A stretch of 28,739 bases of DNA from a virus, in IMG/VR virus record IMGVR_UViG_3300006917_000108, positions 1 through 28,739 of that record; one strand, 5' to 3'. A program made the translations under genes and the position numbers. Positions 23,368 through 28,739 of this stretch are shown one piece after another. Every line of letters starts with the position of its first letter. The stretch's first letter is position 1. The notes below the pieces were generated by a model that had not been told where the DNA came from, ran no database searches, and was given only the letters and a program-made list of their open reading frames with translations.

Positions 23368-25100
23368 TCGTCCCCGTCTATCACGATGTCAGAGATGTCA
23401 AGCTGGTCGAGCATGGCCGCGACCTCGTCCACCAGCCCGTCCTTGTCGTCCATCCCCGTCAGCGACTGGCGGAGCATGGCGACATCGTTGTCGCCCGTGA
23501 GCTGCGCGACGCTGGGCAGCTTGTTGAGCAGCATCTCGGCGACGCGCTCGTCCACGGTCTCCTCCGCGATGATGTACTGGATGAGCACCGGGCGCTGCTG
23601 GCCAAGACGCGCCACGCGCCCCTCGTACTGCATGACCTGCCCCGGGGTCCAAGGGAGCATGGCCACGATCATGAGGTCCGCGTCCTGAAGGTTGAGGCTC
23701 TCCCCGATGCTGTCGCCCGTGGCGATGAGGAACGCGGGCCCCGGGCTCGTCAACCACGCTTGGCAGGTCTCGTCCCGGTCCGCCGGGGAGTCGTCCCCGT
23801 GCGTGTGCCAGATGGTCGCCGTGTGCTCCGGCATGGCCTTCTTCGCGGCAGCCCCCAGCACATCGACATCGTTGCGGCGCCCCGTGAGGATGACGACCTT
23901 GTGCCCCGCACTGGCGGCCTCCTGCATGGCGTCCACCATCCACGCGCGCTTCCGGCTGGCGGCTTCGGCCAGCCGCACCTCCAGCGCGCTTTCCTTGCCT
24001 TCCTTGGTGGCCCGCTTGATGGCGTTGACCCACGAGCCGGCGGCCTTGTTCTGCTCCGCCACGGGCAGGAACACGCACTGGCGGCGCTTCGCGGGGAGCA
24101 TGGCGGCGACCTGTTCCGGCAGCACTCGGTGCACGACATACCGCAGCCGGTACTCCAGTTCTTCGAGGTTGCTGCTGCCCTTGTCGTCCATGCCCCCGAA
24201 GGTGCCGGGGCGCGCCGCGCAGTAACGGGTCGCCCAGTCCCAGTAGCGCCCCCATGTCCCGGGCTCCACGAGGTCGAGCTGGGCCCACAGGTCGCGCACC
24301 CGGTCGCGAATCGGGGTCGCCGTGAGCGCGAGACGGAACAAGACGAGCTTGCTCAGGTCGGCCGCGCTGGCGGCGATGTTCTCCAGCTTCTCGAAGTCGA
24401 GCGTGCCGTCGCTGTTCGGGACGGCCTTCCACCGCTTGTGGCTCTTCGAGCGGTGGATCTCATCGAACGCGACCGTGTGCGGGCGCAGGATGGCCAGCTC
24501 GTTGATCGCCGCCGGAAGGCTCTCCCAGCTCACGATGACCAGCGGGCGCGACACGCGCTTCGCGTAGTCGAGCAGGTCTTCGTGCTTCTTCTTCCGGGCA
24601 CTCGGCGGGAGCCACACATGCGGTTCAACCGTCGTGCGGGCCCGCGCCTCGCGGTACCAAGTGAAGAGCGCCGCGCTCCGCGTGACGACGACATGCGGAC
24701 CCTCGTGGCACAGCGACCACAGCAACCCGGCGAGCGTCTTCCCGGAACCGCACGGCCACCAGAGGTGCGACCCCGCGCGCTCCACCGCGCGGGTCAGACC
24801 CTCGCGCTGGTACTCGGTGAGCAGCCCGGGGATGTCGGGGCGCACCAGACCTTCTTCTACGCGTCGCGCGAGACGCGCGGAGAAGTCGAGCGTCGGTCGG
24901 GGTGCCGGCGGTCGCTGCCACTCGAACCGCATCCCGGACTCGGCCAACCGTTCGGCCAGCGTATTCGCGCCGTGGTCGGGCACGATGATCTCGACCCGCC
25001 CCGAGCGGTCGAGAAGCCTCGCACCGGGTACGAGGGTCTTCACCGCCTTCACGAACTCACCATCTCCCGCCTTCGGCCACACACTACACACGAGCTGCAC
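23364..25100 (-). CDS. SF2 (SNF2-like) DNA helicase/translocase, 578 aa
   Basis: The start is GTG with GGAGG six bases upstream and promoter P3 ahead of it. The N-terminal 90 residues are a separate small domain, possibly HARP- or DNA-binding-like. Motif I CGSGKT is at 117-122, motif II DEIH at 213-216 and motif III TATP at 260-263. Motif V is GESLNLQDAD and motif VI QYEGRVARLGQ at 491-501. The final acidic tail is short. This is the DEAD-like two-RecA-lobe core found in phage helicases next to Cas4-like nucleases. It would unwind or remodel forks and recombination intermediates. The length and motif order are normal. It overlaps the nuclease gene by four bases. Confidence 0.9.
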   Translation of the reverse strand: MQLVCSVWPKAGDGEFVKAVKTLVPGARLLDRSGRVEIIVPDHGANTLAERLAESGMRFEWQRPPAPRPTLDFSARLARRVEEGLVRPDIPGLLTEYQREGLTRAVERAGSHLWWPCGSGKTLAGLLWSLCHEGPHVVVTRSAALFTWYREARARTTVEPHVWLPPSARKKKHEDLLDYAKRVSRPLVIVSWESLPAAINELAILRPHTVAFDEIHRSKSHKRWKAVPNSDGTLDFEKLENIAASAADLSKLVLFRLALTATPIRDRVRDLWAQLDLVEPGTWGRYWDWATRYCAARPGTFGGMDDKGSSNLEELEYRLRYVVHRVLPEQVAAMLPAKRRQCVFLPVAEQNKAAGSWVNAIKRATKEGKESALEVRLAEAASRKRAWMVDAMQEAASAGHKVVILTGRRNDVDVLGAAAKKAMPEHTATIWHTHGDDSPADRDETCQAWLTSPGPAFLIATGDSIGESLNLQDADLMIVAMLPWTPGQVMQYEGRVARLGQQRPVLIQYIIAEETVDERVAEMLLNKLPSVAQLTGDNDVAMLRQSLTGMDDKDGLVDEVAAMLDQLDISDIVIDGDE

Positions 25101-25118
25101 TGGGAACCTCCGCGAGAA

Positions 25119-25146
25119 GTCTTACCCGGTGGGTTGCCGTTTGCAA
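25119..25146 (-). promoter_or_regulatory. Leftward promoter P3 with conserved spacer element
   Basis: Read leftward: TTGCAA (25146-25141), a 16-base spacer containing CGGCAACCCACCGGG, then TAAGAC (25124-25119), 18 bases before the helicase GTG. The spacer repeats that of P1 and P2. The divergent rightward gene starts 52 bases on the other side, so any protein bound here could affect both directions. Confidence 0.6.
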
Positions 25147-25197
25147 GCTCCGCCGATAGTCGAAGGTGGCGGGTCCTTCCCCCGCTGGAGCACACGA

Positions 25198-26484
25198 ATG
25201 GAAACCGTGACCGAGAATGAAGTCGCCGAGCTGGTGGACCAGCTCCCCGACGAGAGCTGGCTGAAGCAGTACCTCTACTACGCCGTCCGGCAGTCCGACG
25301 CGTCCATCGCCTACCATGTCGGGGTCGGCCTCGGCGTGCTGGCAGCGGTCGCGCCCCCCACGCTGAGCATCGACACGCTCCCCGGCGGCAAGGTGAGCGC
25401 CAACCTCTGGGTGCTCATCGTCGGGCGCCCCGCCGTGGACCACAAGTCCACCAGCATCCGTGTGGGGCGCGAGCTGCTCGCGTGGGCGAACCCGCTGTCC
25501 ATCGGCGAGGACCCCGCTTCGTACGAGGGGCTGCTGGAGTCGCTGGGCCAGCAGCCCAGCCAGCTGCTCGTCATGGGCGAGTTCGGGGACTTCCTGTCGA
25601 AGACGGAGGGCGGCTCGAACAACTACATGTCGAAGATCAAGGCGGGGCTCACCCGCATCTTCGACGGCGACCCCATCGAGCGCCGTCTGGCCAAGCGCAC
25701 GGTCCGCATCCCGCAGCCCCGGCTGTCCATCCTCGCTGCCGTCAACCCGTCGTTCCTCGAAACGCACGCGGAGATGCAGGACTGGGAGGGCGGGTTCATG
25801 TCGCGCTGGATGCTCGTCCACGCGCACCGCGAGCGGGAGCTGTTCGCGGCGTCCCCGGACGACGCGCGCCGCGACTGGCTCGTCCAGTGGCTCGTCAACG
25901 CCGGCAACTCGCAGGTCGGTCGGTGCATGGGGCTCGACGCCGGGGCCAGCCAGCTCTGGTACGACTGGAGCAAGGATCTGTCCGAGCGACTGGAGAAGGA
26001 CCAGTCCCTCGCCCGCGTCGCGGCCCACGGGCGCACGGCGACCCACGCCGCGAAGGTCGCGCTGCTCGCCGCGTTCGACTACGGGGCGGCCCGGACCAGC
26101 GGTCAGTGGCTCATCACGGAAGACGCGCTGCGCTTCGCCATCGGGCTCGCGGAGCTTCACTATCGTTCGGCCATGGGGCTGGCCGAGCTGGCATGCGCTG
26201 GTCGCGACATGCGAGAGCGACGGAATGTCCTGAAGGTCATCGGGTCGGACTGGACCAGCTACGGGCAGGTGCTGCGCGGCGCCGAGCTGCTCCGGTCGCG
26301 GTGCGACCGCATCATCGAGACGCTCGTGGAAGAGGGCGCCATCGAGTCGCACCTCATCGGGTCGAAGATGCACTTCCGGCGTCGGCAGGACGACACCGTC
26401 GAAGAGCCCGAGTGGGCGTCGAATGTCTCCAACCTCATGCGCGTCGCTCGCGGCATGACGACGGACGCCGACGACCTCAACTAA
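25198..26484 (+). CDS. DUF3987-like replicative ATPase/helicase, 428 aa
   Basis: The start is ATG (METVTENEVAELVDQLPDES) with TGGAG eight bases upstream. The frame continues upstream into sequence antisense to the helicase gene, which I reject. The pattern follows DUF3987 P-loop proteins: WVLIVGRPAVDHKSTSI places a degenerate Walker A at 76-84, LLVMGEFGDFL (E128) replaces the usual DE-type Walker B, and DWEGGFMSRWM supplies a likely arginine finger. The last 100 residues have helical, winged-helix-like character. Relatives act as phage primase-helicase or helicase-like initiators. It is the only rightward gene in the right half, divergent from the SNF2-like helicase and followed by two hairpins. 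Confidence 0.72.
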   Translation: METVTENEVAELVDQLPDESWLKQYLYYAVRQSDASIAYHVGVGLGVLAAVAPPTLSIDTLPGGKVSANLWVLIVGRPAVDHKSTSIRVGRELLAWANPLSIGEDPASYEGLLESLGQQPSQLLVMGEFGDFLSKTEGGSNNYMSKIKAGLTRIFDGDPIERRLAKRTVRIPQPRLSILAAVNPSFLETHAEMQDWEGGFMSRWMLVHAHRERELFAASPDDARRDWLVQWLVNAGNSQVGRCMGLDAGASQLWYDWSKDLSERLEKDQSLARVAAHGRTATHAAKVALLAAFDYGAARTSGQWLITEDALRFAIGLAELHYRSAMGLAELACAGRDMRERRNVLKVIGSDWTSYGQVLRGAELLRSRCDRIIETLVEEGAIESHLIGSKMHFRRRQDDTVEEPEWASNVSNLMRVARGMTTDADDLN

Positions 26485-26490
26485 CGAGAA

Positions 26491-26521
26491 GGCCGGACGG
26501 GAGACCATCCCCCGTCCGGCC
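26491..26521. terminator. First of two tandem terminator hairpins
   Basis: A perfect 11-bp stem (GGCCGGACGGG / CCCGTCCGGCC) with a nine-base loop begins six bases after the stop of the DUF3987-like gene. It has no T-run, but the stem is very stable. Confidence 0.6.
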
Positions 26522-26539
26522 GACACCCTGAACCTATGA

Positions 26540-26570
26540 AGGGGCCCGATGGTTCTACCACCGGGCCCCT
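26540..26570. terminator. Second, bidirectional terminator hairpin
   Basis: A 13-bp stem with one mismatch (AGGGGCCCGATGG / CCACCGGGCCCCT) has a five-base loop TTCTA and is followed rightward by CGTGTTT. Its position between two converging genes (stops at 26484 and 26577) suggests it ends transcription from both sides. Confidence 0.65.
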
Positions 26571-26576
26571 CGTGTT

Positions 26577-26912
26577 TCAAGGTGCGAACTCCAGCGCGGC
26601 GACGAGGGCCTCGGCTTCGGTGTCGTAGTCAACACGGGACTGCTTCTTCGCGAACCACGACCAGCGGTTGCCTGACTTCCAGTATTCGTCGTCATACCAA
26701 ACGCTCGCGTGCGGGTCGCCCCACGCCTCTCGCACCAGCGCGAGGAGGCAACCCAGCGTTGCGGGATCGCTGAGGTCGGGAAGGCACCCGTGCTCAATGG
26801 CGAGCGTGTGCTCGGTGATGCGGTCACCCCCGAGCACCCGCATCCCCGGCATCCATTCCCACCCTGTACAGGCGACGGCGCGGCGGGCGAGGGCGATCAT
26901 TTCGTCGGTCAT
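26577..26912 (-). CDS. Conserved phage protein of unknown function, 111 aa
   Basis: ATG at 26912 overlaps the TGA of the DUF3310 gene (ATGA) and has GGAGGAG just upstream. MTDEMIALARRAVACTGWEW, MPGM, and LPDLSDPATLGCLLALVREA are hallmarks of a small family common in phages and prophages. The C-terminal TEAEALVAALEFAP is also conserved there. No function is known to me. The central variable segment with WYDDEYWKSGNRW is a short beta stretch. It is the last gene of a three-gene leftward operon ending at the tandem hairpins. Confidence 0.78.
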   Translation of the reverse strand: MTDEMIALARRAVACTGWEWMPGMRVLGGDRITEHTLAIEHGCLPDLSDPATLGCLLALVREAWGDPHASVWYDDEYWKSGNRWSWFAKKQSRVDYDTEAEALVAALEFAP

Positions 26913-27238
26913 CGGCTCCTCCGCTCGATCTCGAAGTCGAGGTACTGCTTGGCCTTGCGGAGATCCTCGACGGCGCGGGCCGGGTCCTTCTTGCCGGCGC
27001 GCGAGATGTACTTCAGCGCGTTGCCAAGGTTGAACCCAAGGTCCCACGCTTCAATCACCTTGATGCACTCATAGGGGTTGTCCGCCCCACCATAGTGGTC
27101 CGGGTGGTTGACCGCCGCGTCCTGCTCCGGGAAGCGGTGTGTCAGGCAGCGTTCGCCCTCGCGCGCGACGGGGCGGCGGCACGCGCGTCCGTTGGCCACC
27201 ATGCCGCACCGGGCACGGATCGTGTAGACCCGGCTCAC
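26909..27238 (-). CDS. DUF3310 protein with an N-terminal Cys/His cluster, 109 aa
   Basis: GTG at 27238 overlaps the previous TGA (GTGA). The DUF3310 domain occupies 43-106: VNHPDHYGGADNPYECIKVI, then AWDLGFNLGNALKYISRAGK and AVEDLRKAKQYLDFEIE. This small helical domain is common in phages, sometimes labelled nucleotide kinase, but its activity is not established. Residues 11-34 add C11, C20, C31 and H34 in a spacing that could bind one zinc, an unusual front part that may recruit DNA or a partner. The operon context is early and regulatory. Confidence 0.8.
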   Translation of the reverse strand: MSRVYTIRARCGMVANGRACRRPVAREGERCLTHRFPEQDAAVNHPDHYGGADNPYECIKVIEAWDLGFNLGNALKYISRAGKKDPARAVEDLRKAKQYLDFEIERRSR

Positions 27239-27888
27239 TGGAACACCGGCATGGAAGAGATGGCGTCGAGCGCGTTCTCGTACCCCGCGTCGTCCTCCGG
27301 GAGCGGGCCCCCGTGCGCGGCTTCGAGGAGGACCCGCAGATGCGCGAGGCGCGCGTCCGACGCGACCCACAGCCACTCCGTCTTGCCGTCCGCGAGACTG
27401 AAGTGCTGCACCCCGTCGAGGACGAGCAGCTTCATGCTGCGCCACTTCGCCATGCGGAGGTCCGCGAGCGTCGGCTTGTTGCGCCCCTTCGCGGTGCTGC
27501 ACAGACCTGACGCGGCGCGTCGCGTGGCGGCAACGGCGTCCGCCGTGGCGAGGACCCCCGTGAACCGCAGCCAGTTGCGCCACGCCCGCGTGTAGAGCGC
27601 CTGCGACGACGGGGTGAGGTCCAGCGCGAGAAGATCCGTCTCCGGCGCGTCGGCGGGGACGCCACGGCGGAGGATGGCGGAGACCGCCGCACTGTAGCTG
27701 CCGACCGTCATCACGGACCGGTTGTTGTCCATCATCCACTTCGCGAAGTCGGGAAGCCGGTCGTCCGGCGGAGCGACGGGGGGCCGCCCCTTCCGGGCGG
27801 TATCGACGGTGGGGCCGACGGGTTCGCGCGGGGTGGCCGGCGCCGCCGGCATCGGCGGGAGAGGTAGGGTGTCGTTGAAGAGTTTCAT
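27235..27888 (-). CDS. Protein with a tyrosine-recombinase-like SAM domain, no catalytic domain, 217 aa
   Basis: The start is ATG (MKLFNDTLPLPPMPAAP) with AAGGAG five bases upstream. The frame opens 19 codons earlier, but that start lacks a ribosome site. After a Pro-rich leader, residues from about 45 to 110 (LPDFAKWMMDNNRSVMTVGS, then SQALYTRAWRNWLRF) look like the SAM-like core-binding domain of tyrosine recombinases. The rest does not contain the R..HxxR..Y residues, so strand exchange is unlikely. A DNA-binding or architectural role is inferred. It heads a three-gene leftward operon served by the promoter at 27943-27970. Confidence 0.55.
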   Translation of the reverse strand: MKLFNDTLPLPPMPAAPATPREPVGPTVDTARKGRPPVAPPDDRLPDFAKWMMDNNRSVMTVGSYSAAVSAILRRGVPADAPETDLLALDLTPSSQALYTRAWRNWLRFTGVLATADAVAATRRAASGLCSTAKGRNKPTLADLRMAKWRSMKLLVLDGVQHFSLADGKTEWLWVASDARLAHLRVLLEAAHGGPLPEDDAGYENALDAISSMPVFQ

Positions 27889-27936
27889 CTCGCTCCTTCT
27901 GGTGGGTGAGGTGCTGCTCCCTATATGGCGGGAACG

Positions 27937-28084
27937 AGTATTCATTTACATATCTTCTTCTGGTTGTCAAGGATGGGGACGACCGTACAGGGGGTATTGT
28001 GAACTCTGTCACCGTGTAATGTATAAGTGTATATAGAATAATAAATCACAATATTTCATGTAAGAAGATATGAAAGTGAATACT
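27937..28084. repeat. 23-bp inverted repeat (21/23) around a 102-base spacer
   Basis: Arm 1 (27937-27959) and arm 2 (28062-28084) are reverse complements except at two positions. Each contains AAGAAGATATG followed by TGAATACT, pointing leftward in arm 1 and rightward in arm 2. Arm 1 overlaps the leftward promoter at 27943-27970; arm 2 has no matching -35. The spacer is AT-rich. Confidence 0.7.
27943..27970 (-). promoter_or_regulatory. Leftward promoter for the three-gene operon 27888-26577
   Basis: Read leftward: a perfect TTGACA (27970-27965), a 16-base spacer, then TAAATG (27948-27943) in an AT-rich context, 55 bases before the start codon. It lacks the CGGCAAC spacer element of P1-P3, so it is probably regulated differently. 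Its -10 half lies within the inverted-repeat arm. Confidence 0.55.
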
Positions 28085-28184
28085 AATCCACGGGTATATA
28101 TAGGAGTGAACTGTACGGCATTAGGAGCATAAAGGAACGACTTTCGAGAAACCGGAATAATCGTCGCGCCTCTTTCCTCCGCGC

Positions 28185-28421
28185 CCATGGCGCGGGCGCG
28201 GGGGGGCGGCCGGGGCCGCTGGCCCATGGGGCCTCGGGCCATGGGCCATGGGGCCGGGGGCCCCCGGGGCCATGCCCCATCCGGCCCCGCCCCCCGGGGC
28301 GGGGGGCCTTGCGCCCCACGGGGGCGGGGGGCCATGGCCCCGAACGCAAGAAGCCCCCCGTGGCCATGGACCACGGGGGGCGGAGGATGCGAGAGGGGCC
28401 CCCGGGGAGGGGGCCCCATGG
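28185..28421. repeat. Cluster of seven CCATGG palindromes in a G/C block
   Basis: CCATGG occurs at 28185, 28224, 28239, 28246, 28332, 28364 and 28416, usually extended by GG and CC on both sides, with GGGCCC and CCCGGG runs between. Spacing is irregular. The block is not plausibly coding. It directly follows the AT-rich island. Confidence 0.65.
28353..28381 (-). terminator. Strong terminator hairpin of the right-edge gene
   Basis: A perfect 11-bp stem (GCCCCCCGTGG / CCACGGGGGGC) with a seven-base loop CCATGGA, itself containing a CCATGG palindrome, is followed leftward by TTCTTGCG. It lies 52 bases after the stop at 28433. Confidence 0.65.
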
Positions 28422-28432
28422 GGCCGGCTACG

Positions 28433-28739
28433 CTACGGGAGCGTCGCGCTCCATGCCCCGTTGGCGAACACGCTGTAGGCGCGTCCGTCGGCCAGCATGG
28501 CCCGGGCCGTGGCCATGTCCACGGACTGGACTCCCGCCGCCGTGGCGACATGCACGGGGGCCGGGGCCGGGGGCGGCGGGGGCGGGGGCGGGGCCATGGG
28601 GGCCGGAGGAGCGGGGGGCGCGGGGATGGGGGCCGTCGGGGCCACGGTCGGGGCGGGGGCGCTGATGGCGGCCACGGGGGCCGTGACAGCCGCCACGGTC
28701 GCACGGTCCGCCCATTCGCCCGACGGAAGCTTGACGAAC
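28433..28739 (-). CDS. C-terminal part of a protein with an Ala/Pro-rich linker (partial)
   Basis: The frame is open to the right edge and ends at 28433. It reads FVKLPSGEWADRAT at the edge, then an Ala/Pro/Val linker with an eight-proline run, and a C-terminal domain VHVATAAGVQSVDMATARAM with YSVFANGAWSATLP. A GTG at 28696 could start an 87-residue protein, but the frame upstream of it is also protein-like (GEWADRAT), so I read the gene as entering from outside. The linker resembles the proline linkers of the giant protein and the ssDNA-binding protein. Function is unknown. The downstream hairpin at 28353-28381 supports this stop. Confidence 0.6.
   Translation of the reverse strand, partial: FVKLPSGEWADRATVAAVTAPVAAISAPAPTVAPTAPIPAPPAPPAPMAPPPPPPPPAPAPVHVATAAGVQSVDMATARAMLADGRAYSVFANGAWSATLP

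Larger units (their letters stand above)
27889..28432. other. Gene-free control region: AT-rich island plus palindromic G/C block
   Basis: This is the only stretch above 300 bases without a convincing gene. Bases about 27920-28165 are AT-rich, in sharp contrast to the rest of the window, with runs such as TATATA, AATAATAAAT and GTATATATAG. They carry the promoter at 27943-27970 and an inverted repeat with 102 bases between its arms. Bases about 28170-28432 are almost pure G/C with many short palindromes and end in the terminator of the incoming leftward gene. Frames that cross it are low-complexity and lack ribosome sites. An origin of replication, a regulatory hub or a structured RNA are the options. 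Confidence 0.6.

Noticed and set aside
25084-26580. 498-codon leftward open frame opposite the DUF3987-like gene
   Set aside because: Antisense shadow. The rightward frame has family-like motifs, a ribosome site and terminators after its stop.
27235-27888. Active integrase and therefore a temperate phage
   Set aside because: Only the core-binding-like part is present, the catalytic residues are absent, and no attachment site is visible.
28009-28704. Leftward open frames of 231 and 94 codons through the G/C block and AT island
   Set aside because: The products are Gly/Pro/Arg/Ala repeats from a palindromic tract running into an AT-rich tail, with no ribosome site or domain, and they are crossed by a terminator hairpin.

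Overview
This window is a high-GC double-stranded DNA phage (or prophage) segment. It carries one coherent block of virion, lysis, replication and recombination genes, with no rRNA, tRNA, CRISPR array or insertion sequence that I can see. A short-tailed (podovirus-like) virion is the best guess, because three successive genes look like ejection or internal-virion proteins and no tape measure or sheath gene is visible. I cannot name the host. The base composition and the strong GGAGG-type ribosome sites fit a high-GC bacterium.

Bases 1-14479 are read rightward and form the late module. It holds the end of a structural gene, a 236-aa beta-rich structural protein, three putative ejection proteins (208, 596 and a giant 2863 aa), and a tail-fibre block at 11960-13681 with a glycine-rich fibre. 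A lysis cassette follows: a one-TM holin-like protein, a 53-aa amphipathic protein, and an M15-family endolysin. The giant protein has a zinc-metallopeptidase motif (HELVH plus a downstream Glu) after a 44-residue proline-rich linker. Its C-terminal half has features of the large 'polyvalent' phage proteins thought to enter the host with the DNA.

Bases 14528-25100 are read leftward and form the replication and recombination module. In transcription order (right to left) it contains:
- an SF2/SNF2-like helicase
- a Cas4-like PD-(D/E)XK nuclease with four candidate Fe-S cysteines
- a small conserved protein
- a RecA/Sak4-like P-loop ATPase
- a putative ssDNA-binding protein
- a UDG-like/3'-5' exonuclease/family-A DNA polymerase
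- several small proteins, including an HTH protein
- an SbcC/Rad50-like ATPase with a CxxC hook
- three further small genes.
Three leftward promoters in this module share a conserved spacer element, which suggests one regulator controls them together.

Bases 25198-26484 hold a single rightward gene, a DUF3987-like replicative ATPase, divergent from the helicase and closed by two tandem hairpins. Bases 26577-27888 form a leftward operon of three overlapping genes: a protein with a recombinase-like SAM domain, a DUF3310 protein, and a small conserved phage protein.

Bases 27889-28432 are the only long gene-free stretch. They consist of an AT-rich island with a 23-bp inverted repeat, next to a G/C block packed with CCATGG and GGGCCC palindromes. 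This is the best candidate in the window for an origin, a control region or a structured RNA. A leftward gene with an Ala/Pro-rich linker enters from the right edge and ends at 28433.
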